A stretch of 64,000 bases of DNA from Paenibacillus sp. JCM 18996 (GTDB lineage Bacteria; Bacillota; Bacilli; Paenibacillales; NBRC-103111). This document shows positions 19,699-30,152 of the stretch, one piece after another (position 1 is the first letter of the stretch; each line of letters opens with the position of its first letter). The stretch lies in the NCBI GenBank assembly GCA_001313085.1, contig BBFE01000015.1, positions 1 through 64,000 of the forward strand. The letters are read 5' to 3'. The notes beneath the pieces were generated by a model that was not told where the DNA came from, did not search any database, and worked only from the letters and a program-made list of their open reading frames with translations. A program made the translations under genes and the position numbers.

Positions 19699-22336
19699 AT
19701 GATGAAAGCCAGTGAAATCCGTTCCAAATGGCTGCGTTTTTTTTGAAAGCAAAGGCCACAATATCGAGCCCAGTGCGTCCTTGGTGCCGCACAACGATCC
19801 GTCGCTGCTATGGATCAATGCCGGAATGGCCCCTTTGAAGCCTTATTTTGACGGTAGGGTCATCCCTGAAAATCCGCGCATTGCGAATGCGCAGAAGTGC
19901 ATCCGCACGAACGATATCGAGAATGTAGCAAAACCCGCCGCCATCAAACATTCTTTGAAATGATGGGTAATTTTTTCAATAGGAGACTATTTCAAGGAAG
20001 ATGCCATCACCTGGGCATGGGAGTTTTTTGACGGATCCCAAGTGGCTTGGTTTCGAGCCGGAGAAGCTCTCGGTGACGGTGTACCCGGAGGACGAGGAAG
20101 CTTTTGAACTGTGGAACAAAAAAAATCGGTCTTCCGGAAGAACGCATCTATAAGCTGGAGGAAAACTTCTGGGATATCGGTGAAGGGCCCTGCGGCCCTT
20201 GTACGGAAATTTTCTACGACCGCGGAGACGGCTACGGCGACCTGAGCGATCCCGAATGCTGGCCTGGCGGCGAGAACGAACGCTTCCTGGAAGTGTGGAA
20301 CGTCGTATTTTCACAATTTAACCATAACAAAGACGGCAGCTACACACCGCTTCCCAAGAAGAATATCGATACCGGTGCAGGCCTCGAGCGCATCACTTCA
20401 ATTCTGCAGAACGTCGATTCGAATTTTGACACCGATTTATTCCAGCCGATTATCCGCAAGACGAGCGAAATCGCCGGCGTTGCCTACCACACCAGCGAAG
20501 ATTACGATGTTGCCCTTAAGGTGATTGCGGACCACGTACGGACGGTGACGTTTGCCGTGGGAGACGGCGTGCTGCCTTCCAATGAAGGCAGAGGATACGT
20601 CATACGGCGTTTGCTGCGCAGGGCGGTGCGTTACGGCAAGGTGCTGGGCATGGATAAACCGTTCTTGTACCGCCTCGTTCCCGTTGTGGGAGAGATTATG
20701 GGCAGCTTCTATACGGAAGTAGCCCAGAAGAGTGATTTCATCGAGAAGGTGATCCGCACGGAGGAAGAGCGTTTCCACGAAACTTTGAGCGACGGTCTTA
20801 ACATTCTTGCGGACATCGTAGGGCGCTGCAAGGCGGAGGGAATGACGGAAATCAGCGGTCCTGACGCTTTCAAGCTCTATGACACTTACGGCTTCCCGTT
20901 CGATTTGACCGAGGACTTTGCCGGGGAGAAAGGACTGACCGTCGACCGAGCCGGATTCGACCAGGCGATGCAGGAGCAGAAGGACCGCGCCAGAGCGGCC
21001 CGCCAGGACTCGGGCTCAATGAAAGTGCAGGGCGGCCCGCTCTCGGATTTAACGGTTAAATCGGAATTTGTTGGGTATAATGACTTGGTAACAACTGCTA
21101 AAATTCTCGCGATCGTGCATGAGAACGAATTGGTCGACCTGGCCGGAAGCGGAGAAACGTGCCAGATCATTCTGGACCGCACCCCTTTCTACGCGGAAAG
21201 CGGCGGCCAAGTGAGCGATCATGGCACTTTGGCTAACGGCGGCGTCCATGCGGTGGTGGAAGATGTGGATAAAGCTCCACACGGGCAGCATGTGCATACG
21301 GTCAAGGTGGAATCCGGAGTGCTGCGTAAGGGCGATACCGTGACCGCATCCGTTAACGATGCTTTGCGCGGGGATATTGTCAAAAATCACACAGCCACCC
21401 ATCTTCTGCACAAAGCGCTGAAAGAAGTGCTCGGCGAGCATGTCAATCAGGCTGGCTCTCTCGTGACGGCGGAACGGCTTCGTTTTGACTTCTCCCATTT
21501 CGGCGGCATCTCGGCGGAGGAGCTCCAGGAGATCGAGAAGCGCGTGAACGAACAGATTTGGAAGAACACCGTTCTCGATATTTCATTCAAATCCCTGGAT
21601 GAAGCGAAAGCGATGGGCGCGATGGCTCTGTTCGGGGAAAAAAATACGGCGAGACGGTCCGCGTAGTGCGTGTGGGAGATTACAGTCTGGAGCTTTGCGG
21701 CGGCTGCCACGTGGAGAGCACAGGACAGATCGGCTCCTTCAAAATCGTCAGCGAATCCGGCATCGGCTCCGGTATCCGCCGGATCGAGGCGGTCACCGGA
21801 CGCGGAGCTACCTGCACCTGGAGGGGCAGCTGCAGTTGCTAAGAGACGCCGCGTCGCTGCTTAAGTCGGGTATCGGCGACGTGCCCAAGCGGATTGACGG
21901 CTTGATGGGGCAGATAAAAGAGCTTTCCCGCGAGAACGAGTCGCTGAAAGGAAAGTTAAGCAGCATCGAAGCCGGATCGCTGGCGGATTCAGTGCAAACC
22001 ATCGCCGGAGTGCCTGTACTGACGGCTCAGGTCAGCGCCCCGGACATGGATCTTTAAGAAATATCGTAGATGAGATGAAATCCAAGCTTGGCTCCGCTAT
22101 AATAGTATTAGGGGCTTCAATGGAAGAAAAAAAGTTAATCTTGTCGCAGCTGTAACCCCGGATCTTGTCGCCAAAGGTTTTCACGCCGGCAAATTGATCA
22201 AGGAAGTGGCATCCGGTGTGGAGGCAGCGGCGGCGGCCGTCCAGATATGGCACAAGCGGGCGGTAAAGAACCTGCGAAGCTGCAGGAGGCTTTATCGGTC
22301 GTGCAGGGTTTGGTTGCGCAAGCGGCTTCTTCCTAG
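19699..22336 (+). CDS. alaS: Alanyl-tRNA synthetase
   Basis: Charges tRNA(Ala). ATG start with GGAGG nine bases upstream. Restored length is about 875 residues. Order: catalytic core ([66 protein letters not shown]), tRNA-binding helices ([19 protein letters not shown]), editing domain ([31 protein letters not shown]) and C-Ala domain with a Gly/Ala-rich end. At least eight run errors (19739, 19930, 19973, 20027, 20118, 21640, 21807, 22055, 22126, 22233) break it; as an essential single-copy gene it shows that the breaks are technical. Confidence 0.95.
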
Positions 22337-22439
22337 AGGGTATGGGTAATCACTCCCGGCCTTGCAGAAAATTGGAGACAGATCTTCGTCCGTTTATTCG
22401 ACAGGCGGTAGACGGTCAACCGAACGGGGGTGGATTTCA

Positions 22440-22700
22440 ATGAGTTCCATGGATAGGACGATGAAATTTAATGTCAAAGCGGAGGAAGTTGAAGTATCTC
22501 CCAAAGAGGTGCTGCTCACCGTGTATGACGCTCTTCAGGAAAAAGGGTATAATCCCATCAATCAAATTGTAGGATATTTGCTGTCAGGTGATCCCGCCTA
22601 TATCCCCCGCCACAACAACGCCAGAAGTTTGATCCGCAAACGCGAGCGGGACGAACTGATCGAAGAACTGGTGCGCAGTTATTTAAGTGACAACAAGTAA
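22440..22700 (+). CDS. ireB: IreB family regulatory phosphoprotein (UPF0297)
   Basis: Unbroken 86-residue frame. The sequence [20 protein letters not shown], then [20 protein letters not shown] and [20 protein letters not shown] is diagnostic. IreB is a target of the PASTA kinase in enterococci and affects cephalosporin tolerance. Its place between alaS and ruvX is conserved across Bacilli (yrzL). The TTTCA before ATG lacks a strong Shine-Dalgarno apart from GGGGGTGG about six bases upstream. Confidence 0.95.
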   Translation: MSSMDRTMKFNVKAEEVEVSPKEVLLTVYDALQEKGYNPINQIVGYLLSGDPAYIPRHNNARSLIRKRERDELIEELVRSYLSDNK

Positions 22701-22712
22701 CGGGGAATTCTG

Positions 22713-23132
22713 ATGAGATGTATGGGTTTGGATTACGGAGACAAGACCATCGGGGTGGCTGTCAGCGATGAATTCCGCTGGACCGCCCAGGGGCTGGAGA
22801 CGATTCGGCGAAAGTCGCCGGATCAGGATTTGGACAGATTGCGGGAGATCATCAAGCAATATGAGGTTACGGAAATTGTAGTCGGCCTGCCGAAGAACAT
22901 GAATGGAACCATCGGTCCGCGTGGGGAAATTTGCAAGGAATACGCGGACCTGTTAAAGGAAACACTGCATTTACCGGTTCATTTATGGGATGAGAGGCTC
23001 ACCACGGTTGCCGCCCAGCGTACGTTGATCGAAGCCGATGTCAGCCGCAAGAAGCGCAAGCAAGTCATCGACAAGATGGCCGCCGCCATTATCCTTCAAG
23101 GATTTTTTTTAGATTCCAATCAGAAGAGGTGA
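22713..23132 (+). CDS. ruvX: Holliday-junction-resolvase-like RNase (YqgF/RuvX)
   Basis: Unbroken 139-residue frame. RNase H-like fold with [17 protein letters not shown] (first catalytic Asp), [15 protein letters not shown] and [14 protein letters not shown], ending with the conserved [12 protein letters not shown]. The family processes the 5' end of pre-16S rRNA. Twelve bases after ireB, so co-transcribed. Confidence 0.95.
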   Translation: MRCMGLDYGDKTIGVAVSDEFRWTAQGLETIRRKSPDQDLDRLREIIKQYEVTEIVVGLPKNMNGTIGPRGEICKEYADLLKETLHLPVHLWDERLTTVAAQRTLIEADVSRKKRKQVIDKMAAAIILQGFFLDSNQKR

Positions 23133-23140
23133 AAGGGACA

Positions 23141-23461
23141 ATGACCAAACAAAACGAATCGCAGAATGAAATCCAAGAATTCGAAGAGCCAGAGCTGATT
23201 TACATTCCCGATGAGGAAGGCAACGAGGAAGAATTCGAAGTCATCATGAAGTTCGAGGTGGATGGTAGCGACAAGAAATACATGATGGTTGTCCCTGTGG
23301 ATGAGGATGAAGAATCCGATGAAGTATATGCGTTTCGCTACGAGGAAGACGAAGGCGGAGAAGATTTGAAGCTCTATACGATCGACGACGAAGAAGAGTG
23401 GCAGATCGTGGAAGAAACCTTCAATACGCTGATGGCGGAAGCGGATGAAGAAGAGGCCTGA
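23141..23461 (+). CDS. DUF1292 protein (YrzB-like)
   Basis: Acidic 106-residue protein starting MTKQNESQNE, with GAGGTGAAAGGG upstream. The DUF1292 core is EEFEVIMKFEVDGSDKKYMM, EVYAFRYEED, LYTIDDEEEWQIVEETFN. Function unknown; conserved next to ruvX in Bacilli. About one third Asp and Glu. Confidence 0.85.
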   Translation: MTKQNESQNEIQEFEEPELIYIPDEEGNEEEFEVIMKFEVDGSDKKYMMVVPVDEDEESDEVYAFRYEEDEGGEDLKLYTIDDEEEWQIVEETFNTLMAEADEEEA

Positions 23462-23467
23462 GGAGCG

Positions 23468-23771
23468 ATGATGAGCGAACTGTTAAAAAAACGTGAAAGA
23501 GACCGATCTATTGCGTAAAGAGTTCGGAGATGATATCATTCTTTATGATGAACAGGATGAGTCCGTCGTTTACAGGATTCTGAAGGAGTTCATCTTGGAA
23601 GGGCAGGGCTACGCGGTTCTGCAATCCGAGCAATTAAAGAAAGACGACGAAGTCGCTCTCTTCCGCATGCATCAAATCGATGGCGAGATCGGGCTGGAAA
23701 CAATCGAGGACGATGACGAATGGGAGACCGTTTCCGAGATTTACGACGAGATGACTTTTCCCGAGAAATAA
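23468..23771 (+). CDS. Second DUF1292 protein
   Basis: Tandem paralogue of the preceding gene, about 100 residues, with AGGAG close before ATGATG. One extra A at 23485-23491 breaks codon 8. The core has EFGDDIILYDEQDE, YAVLQSEQLKKDDEVALFRM and IEDDDEWETVSEIYDEM. Either a duplication or the second of two anciently paired DUF1292 genes; it ends at a terminator. Confidence 0.8.
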
Positions 23772-23788
23772 GTGAAGCTTACAACCAT

Positions 23789-23816
23789 GGGGCGGACTGC
23801 GGTTCGCCCTTTTTTG
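23789..23816 (+). terminator. Terminator of the alaS-DUF1292 operon
   Basis: GGGCG-N10-CGCCC followed by six T, 18 bases after the stop of the second DUF1292 gene. Confidence 0.7.
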
Positions 23817-23921
23817 TTACAGTCTGCAATAAGCTTCGACGCTCCACGTTTCTTTGTGGGGTTTTTTGCCTTTTTTGCCGGACAGCATCCGGGTTCAGAC
23901 TCAGCAAGCAAGGAGGATACC

Positions 23922-25077
23922 GTGGCAACTATGCAAAAGGGACCTTACCGCGGCGGGAGAGCCTATCTCCGTGCCGTTCTTGTAATCTTCACCGTACTGG
24001 CTGCCTGTGCAGGGGGATTGGCGGCATATGGCTATTCCCAGTTCCGCCCGCCTGCTTCATCCGGCAAGGAAGTGCAATTCACGGTCGAACCGGGGTCGGA
24101 TCCCGCACGAATTGCCAAAACATTGGAGCAAAATGGGCTGATCCGCAGCGCCCGGATTTTTACTTGCTATTTGAGATGGAAGCAGGAGGGCGGCAGGTTT
24201 CAGGCTGGGGAATATGCGATGAAGCCCGGCGTTACCCCTCAGGAGATTATCAGGAAATTAAATCAGGGAGAGACCGCCAAAGGCAGCCGATTTACCGTGC
24301 CGGAAGGCTATAACGCGGTTCAAATATCCGAGAAGCTCAAGGAATCCGGATTGGGGAATCCGGCCGTTTTTTTTGGATAAAGCGCAGAGCGGCCGCGACT
24401 TTCAAGCGGCGGCTTACAAGCAAATACCGGAGCTGCCGGCTCTGAAACACCGGTTGGAGGGCTATCTTTTTTTCCGTCTACGTATGAATTCAGAAAAGGT
24501 GCCTCGGAAAGCGACATGATCGAGCGGATGCTGCAGGAAACGGACAAAAAAGCTGGCTGCGCTGCCCGCAGGCTGGGAAGACCAGATGAAGTCCAAAAAA
24601 CTTGACTCTCCACCAAATCCTTACTTTGGCCTCATTGATTGAAAAAAAAGAAGTCGTCCGCGACGAGGAAAGGCCCTTGGTGGCAAGCGTCATTTACAAT
24701 CGTATCAATAAAAAATATGAAGCTGCAGATCGACGCGACGGTTCAATATATGCTCGACAAGCCAAAGGAACGGTTGATGGAGAAAGATTTGCTGCTGGAA
24801 GGCCCGTACAATACCTACCTGAATATTGGACTTCCGCCAGGCCCCATTGCGAGCCCAGGCATTGAATCCATCAAGGCGGCCCTGTATCCGGCAGGCACAA
24901 ATTATTTGTATTATGTAACGAAAAAAAGGACGGCTCGGCCGGACACTTTTTTTTGCGGAAACGTATGAGCAGCATTTAAAGAACATTGAAGAAAGCAAGA
25001 AAACGGCCCAAGCCAGGAAGCCGCCGGATGCGGGAAGCGGCCATATGTCCGGCGGTGCGGCAAGCGCTGTGCAATAA
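23922..25077 (+). CDS. mltG: Endolytic murein transglycosylase MltG
   Basis: GTG start with AAGGAGGA nine bases upstream; about 380 residues after correcting at least six run errors between 24367 and 24953. One N-terminal membrane span (AVLVIFTVLAACAGGLAAYG), a LysM-like part (FTVEPGSDPARIAKTLEQNG), then the YceG catalytic region: GYLFPSTYEF, LTLASLIEKEVV (catalytic Glu), VASVIYNRI, DATVQYML, YNTYLNIGLPPGPIASPG. It cuts nascent glycan strands at the membrane. The C-terminal tail (KPPDAGSGHMSGG) is Gly-rich and unusual. Confidence 0.9.
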
Positions 25078-25116
25078 TAAGCTCCGCAATGATCAACTAA
25101 AACAGAGGGTGAAGGA

Positions 25117-26041
25117 ATGTTTACGGTACCGGAGCTTTTAATCCCGGCGGGAACGCCGGAGGAAGCGTCAAGATATATCGATGCGGGAGCGACTGCCATC
25201 CTGGTTGGCGAACAGAAATTCGGCATGCGTCTGCCCGGTGAAATCAAGCTGGAACAGATGAAGCAGGTCGTTGATAATGCCCACAGCAAGGGCGCCAAGG
25301 TTTACGTCCAGGTAAACAACATTATGGAGAATGAGGTGCTGGGCGAGCTGCCGGCCTATTTGGAGGCTATTAACGCTTCAGGCGCGGACGCAGCGGTCTT
25401 CGGGGATCCCTCAGTGCTGATCGTCTGCAGGCAGCATGCTCCTTCGTTGAAGCTCCACTGGAATACGGAGATGACCTCGACGAACTATGCTACAGCCAAT
25501 TACTGGGCAAAAAAAAGGGGCAAGCCGCGTCGTGTTGGCCAGAGAGCTCAATATGGAACAGGTCATTGAAGTGAAGGGCCAGGTCAAGATAGAAGTGCAG
25601 GTGCAGGTGCACGGCATGACAAATATATATCATTCCAAACGGTCGTTGGTGGCAAACTATATGAAGCACCAGGGGAAGGATACCGATAAGGAAGAAACGG
25701 GGATTCAGCGGGGAATGTACCTGGTGGAGACGGAAAGACAGGATGAGCAGTACCCGGTCTACGAGGATGCCAATGGCACTCATATTATGAGCTCCGAAGA
25801 TATTTGCATGTTGGATACTCTGGACGAGTTCATCCAGGCAGGGATAGATTCTTTAAAGATCGAAAGCCTGCTCAAGCCGGCTGCATATAACGAAACGGTG
25901 GTCCGAAGCTACCGCAAAGCGATTGACGCTGCCGCTGAAGGCCGGCCTTTTCAAGAAGAATGGCTGGAAGACATCCGCAAGCTGCAGAATCCTGACCGCG
26001 AGTTAACCTACGGATTTTTTCTATAAAGAACAAGTGTATTA
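25117..26041 (+). CDS. U32 family protein (TrhP1/YrrN-like)
   Basis: About 307 residues; breaks at 25508-25514 and 26017-26023. It starts MFTVPELLIPAGTPEEASRY and contains GATAILVGEQKFGMRLPG, VQVNNIMENEVL, GMTNIYHSKRSLVANYM and IDSLKIESLLKPAAYNETVV. Peptidase U32 proteins of this pair make 5-hydroxyuridine at tRNA position 34 (TrhP1/TrhP2) in B. subtilis. This member lacks the four-Cys cluster seen in the next gene, as expected for the shorter partner. RBS GAGGGTGAAGG before ATG. Confidence 0.85.
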
Positions 26042-26058
26042 AGGAGGGGAATCATTTA

Positions 26059-27416
26059 TGGCAACGCAAGTGATGCAAGAGGACTCGGCAAAAGGGTCCG
26101 GTTGGAAAAGCCCGAGCTGCTTGCTCCCGCGGGAAGCCTGGAAAAAAAATTGAAATTCGCCGTGCATTACGGCGCGGATGCAGTCTATATCGGCGGTCAA
26201 AAGTACGGTCTGCGTTCTAATGCGGATAACTTTTCCTTTGAGGAAATGCGCGAAGGTGTCGAATTCGCCAAACGTTACGGAGCCAAGGTGTTCGTAGCGG
26301 CTAACATTTACGCCCACAATGAGGATATCGAGGGGATTGAGGAATATCTGCGCGGCTTGGAGGATGCCGGCATCGCCGCGATCATCGTAGCCGACCCGGC
26401 GATTATCGAAATCTGCAAACGCGCCGCACCGAAGCTGGAGGTGCATCTGAGCACCCAGCAGTCCGTCATGAACTGGCAGGCCGTACAGTTCTGGAAGGAA
26501 GAAGGCGTTGACCGTGTCGTTCTGGCGCGTGAAGTCAGCATGAAGGATATTCTCGAAATCAAGAGCCATGTCGATATCGAGATCGAAACCTTCATCCACG
26601 GGGCGATGTGCAGCTCCTATTCTGGACGGTGCGTGCTTTCGAACCATTTTACGGACCGGGACTCGAACCGCGGCGGCTGCTGCCAGTCATGCCGCTGGAA
26701 GTACGATCTGTTCGAGGACGGCAAAGTGGATGTGGATGCCATCGTTTCCGCAGAGGAAGCCGCTGAAGACCGCGTGCTGAAAGATTTCCGCATCGGCATG
26801 AAGGAAGTTCCTCTGTTCCAGGAGGAGGACGACCAGTTCTCTATGGGCTCCAAAGATATGTGCATGATCCAGCATATTCCCGAGCTGGTTCAATCCGGGG
26901 TGGATTCCTTCAAGATCGAGGGGCGGATGAAGAGCATTCACTATGTCGCTACGGTAGTGAACGTCTATCGGCAGGCGATTGACTCGTATTTTGCCGATCC
27001 TGAGAATTACGAACTAAAGCAGGAATGGGTCGATGAGATCAACAAGGCGGCCAATCGTCCTACGAATCCCGGTTTCTATTGGGATGTTCCAGATCAGGAG
27101 GACCAGATCTTCAGTCCTGATGAGGAAGGTCCCGGGTACGATTTTGCGGGCTTGGTGCTTGATTATGACGCAGCGGCCGGCATGGCCTGATCCAGCAGAG
27201 GAACCATTATAAACCGGGCCAGGAAGTTGAATTTTTCGGTCCGGGAGGAACCTTTTTTTTCAAGCAAAAGGTAGGAAAATTTATGATGAAGAAGGCACTG
27301 AACTCGATGCGGCCCGCCATCCTATGCAGAAAATCCGCATGCAAACGGCCGGGCCTGTCCAAGCGATGGATATGATGCGCAAAAAAGAGCGGCAGGTCGA
27401 AATAAACCGGCTTTGA
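26059..27416 (+). CDS. U32 family protein (TrhP2/YrrO-like)
   Basis: About 450 residues; breaks near 26100, 27187, 27253 and 27286. After a short N-terminal extension the core reads KPELLAPAGSLEKLKFAVHY, GADAVYIGGQKYGLRSNADN, FIHGAMCSSYSGRCVLSNHF, GGCCQSCRWKYDL and VDSFKIEGRMKSIHYVATVV. The Cys set in the middle is the U32 signature and probably holds an Fe-S cluster. The C-terminal domain (VEFFGPGGTFF...) is the usual U32 beta part. Follows its partner by 17 bases with AAGGAGGGG upstream. Confidence 0.9.
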
Positions 27417-27420
27417 CGAA

Positions 27421-27459
27421 GAAGAAACACTACGATGATTGTAGCTGTTTCTTTTTTTT
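27421..27459 (+). terminator. Terminator after the U32 pair
   Basis: GAAACACTAC ... GTAGCTGTTTC hairpin followed by nine T, directly after the stop. Confidence 0.75.
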
Positions 27460-27653
27460 TGTTTTTTTTGCTCTAACAATTAACATGGCTAAAACCGAAA
27501 ACATTGTAGTATAGGTATTTTTTTTACTAGGTTAAAGAGGTTTGCTACATTCTATCAGGTCAGGTGGGTGGTCCCTTATGAAAAAACATCCTTGCTTCAG
27601 TCACAGAGAAAATGAAAGCAGCGAAGATCAGGTCGGCCCGAGGAGGCCAAACA

Positions 27654-29745
27654 GTGCAAACGGAGGGGGAGGGAAATAAAGAAAACGAGGCTTTCGACGT
27701 GAAAAGAAGGCGCTTCCAGAACCCGATGAAATCGGTAGGCATGAAATTGTTTTTTTTATTTTTTTTCGTGAGCATCCTTGTCTTTGTGTTTGCCGCAGGC
27801 CTTATTTCTTATGAAATCTCAAGAACCGTGGTGGAAAACAAAGTTTCGGAAGCGTCTATCGGAACAATTACCCAAGCCGGAGAAAAAAAATCGATTACAT
27901 TTACGGCGTATATGAAGATATTTCGATGCAGATCATGCTGGACGCCGAACTTCAGCAGCAGCTGCAGCAGCTTCAGACCGGGGACAAGAGCTTGTATGAA
28001 ACGGTGCAAATGCGCCAAAAAAAATTTCAGACAGGCTGAACTCGTTTATGTTTACAAGCAAAGGGATTAAAGCGATCCATCTGCTCAGTCCGAACGGTCA
28101 GGAGATTTATTCCGGCAGTGGAAACGAATTTTCCCAAAACAAAGATGAGTGGTTTAAGAAAATTGTTGACAGCGGCGGCAAGGCAACATGGCTGGAGAGC
28201 AGAGAGAAAGGGTATTCGAACAGCATGCCCGCCTTTGCCGTAGGACGATTGATCAAAAATTTGAACACAAATGCGGTCAGCGCGGTTATGTTAATAGAAC
28301 TCAACCTGGATGTGATCGGCAAAGACGCGGATAAAATCGGCCTTGGAGCGGGAAGCGAGGCGAGCATTGTCACTGCGGACAGCAAGGTAATCTACAGCAC
28401 GGATCACAGCGTGCCCGGCTCCGCCTCTAAAAAATCCGATGCCTGACGCTTACAAAAAACGATAGCCTGACGAGCGGCTCACTGCTGTCCGCTGATAAAA
28501 AAATCCAAACTTGTATTCTACAAATCCGCCTATACCGGATGGTATTTGCTCGGTGCGATTCCGGTAGAGTTTCTGGTGAAAGACACCAGGAAAATATTGA
28601 ACTGGACGTTGGGAATCGCCGCCGTTGCCGCTGTAATCGCGGCACTGATCGGATATGCGATCGCCCGTTCCATCGGAGGACCGCTGAAATTGATGGAGCG
28701 GCTGATGCAAAGAGGAGCGGAAGGGGACCTGCAGGTAAGGACAAATTTTAAAAGCCGGGATGAGATCGGGATGCTCGGCGCCGGCTTTAACGAGATGATG
28801 GAGAGAATCACGAGCCTCGTCAAGCAAACGAACCAATCCGCGGCAGATGTGCTGCACACAGCGGGCGAACTTACGGAGCGTCCAAGAAAACAGCGCTTTC
28901 CGCGAGGGAGATCGCGGTTGCCACGGAAGAGATTGCGTCGGGTGCCTCAAGCCTGGCGGTGGAATCAGAGAAAGGGAACGAACTGACCGGCCATATAGGG
29001 CAAAAAAACCCAAGGTGTCGTCAGCGCTAACGATCAAATGAGGGCCGCAGCTGCGCAAGTGCAGGAATCGAGCCAGCAGGGTGCCGATTATATGGCGGAA
29101 TTGACGAGTAAAACTAACGCAACGGAACAAATGATCCGATCGATGGCGGAAAAAAAAGTCAATCACCTGAAAGAAAGCACCCGGTCAATCCGCCAAATTC
29201 TTGAGCTGTTGAATGATGTAGTGAAGCAGACCAATATTTTATCGCTTAACGCTACGATTGAAGCTGCCCGGGCGGGTGCCGCAGGGAAAGGATTTATGGT
29301 GGTTGCTGATGAAATCCGCAAGCTGGCCGATCAATCCCGGCAGTCCATAGCCGTTGTAGCAGAGATCACGGAAACGATTCAAGGCGAGATTGATGAAACG
29401 GTAAAGGTGCTCTCCGCTGCGTATCCGATCTTTCAGGAGCAGATTGTTTCAGTGAAAGAGACGGATGCGATCTTCGCCCAGGTGAAGCGGCAGATGAACG
29501 GTTTCTCGGAGCAGCTTGTCGACGTGACGGAATCCATCAACGAGCTCGGTCGCGCACAGGTTGTCTTGTCTGAAGCGATGACCAATGTCAGCGCTGTAGC
29601 GCAGCAGTCCTCCGCGACCTCTGAAGAAGTGGCCTCCTTAAGCTCGGAGCAGCTGAGCGTCTCCCAGAACCTGGTGGACTTGTCGCATAAGCTGGAGAGC
29701 CTGTCCAACGGCCTTTCCGATTCATTGATGAGATTTAAACTCTAG
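27654..29745 (+). CDS. Methyl-accepting chemotaxis protein
   Basis: GTG start with AGGAGG seven bases upstream. About 690 residues after correcting breaks near 27752, 27888, 28018, 28430, 28440, 28501, 28880, 29003 and 29151. One N-terminal span (FFLFFVSILVFVFAAGLISY), a dCache-like extracellular part (IHLLSPNGQEIYSG, DEWFKKIVDSGGKATWLES, ASIVTADSKVIYS), a second span (LGIAAVAAVIAALIGYAIA), HAMP, and the signalling hairpin whose tip is TNILSLNATIEAARAGAAGKGFMVVADEIRKLA. It ends SLMRFKL. The ligand is unknown. Monocistronic. Confidence 0.9.
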
Positions 29746-29882
29746 TGTGCAGCGCATGCGACGATAGCGGAGTCTCGGGCATCCAATGAAAGGCTAGTAC
29801 AGATTTCATGCTCCCCGCCTGACATTCAGTCTATTCCGGGAAATGTCCGGGAAACGGGAAGACATTTTGGAGCAGATCTAAA

Positions 29883-30013
29883 AAAAGGGTATGGGGTGGA
29901 AAGTTCACGTTCCTCCTTTGGTGTCGTGTTCCCGCCGCTTAGCCTGATCGAGGAACCCCAAATCAACGGTGGCTGAAGGCCAACCAGCAGCGGCTGGAAC
30001 CCCATACCCTTTT
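29883..30013 (+). ncRNA. Structured RNA candidate with 15-bp closing stem
   Basis: A perfect 15-bp inverted repeat (AAAAGGGTATGGGGT / ACCCCATACCCTTTT) encloses about 100 bases that fold further: TTTGG/CCAAA stacked on GTTCC/GGAAC (29917-29961), a GGTGGC...GCCAACC arm (29968-29985) and a CAGC-agcg-GCTG hairpin (29986-29997). No open reading frame crosses it. A terminator follows at 30054. It could be an independent small RNA of about 200 nt or the leader of the penicillin-binding protein gene. I do not recognise a known riboswitch or 6S RNA with certainty. A long bidirectional terminator is the plain alternative. Confidence 0.45.
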
Positions 30014-30053
30014 CTTCCTTACGCGCAAATAGCTTGGTTTACTGCAAAGATCT

Positions 30054-30080
30054 AAAGGACGCCGCCAGGCGTTTTTTTTC
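30054..30080 (+). terminator. Terminator upstream of the PBP gene
   Basis: GACGCC-gcc-AGGCGT stem with eight T. It lies after the structured RNA candidate and 70 bases before the PBP start, so it ends that RNA or attenuates the PBP gene. Confidence 0.65.
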
Positions 30081-30152
30081 TTTTCGCCAAGTTTGTCCCT
30101 GAGGTCCGATGCTCATAATGGTATTAACACACAAGACAAGGTGGAGGGCGCT

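Noticed and set aside
19699..22336. alaS as a pseudogene or a programmed-frameshift gene
   Set aside because: Many breaks at simple runs in an essential gene, all repaired by one-base changes, point to sequencing error, not to recoding or decay.
29883..30013. Calling the structured element 6S RNA
   Set aside because: The overall shape and length are partly suggestive, but the closed element is short and I could not match the conserved central bubble with confidence.
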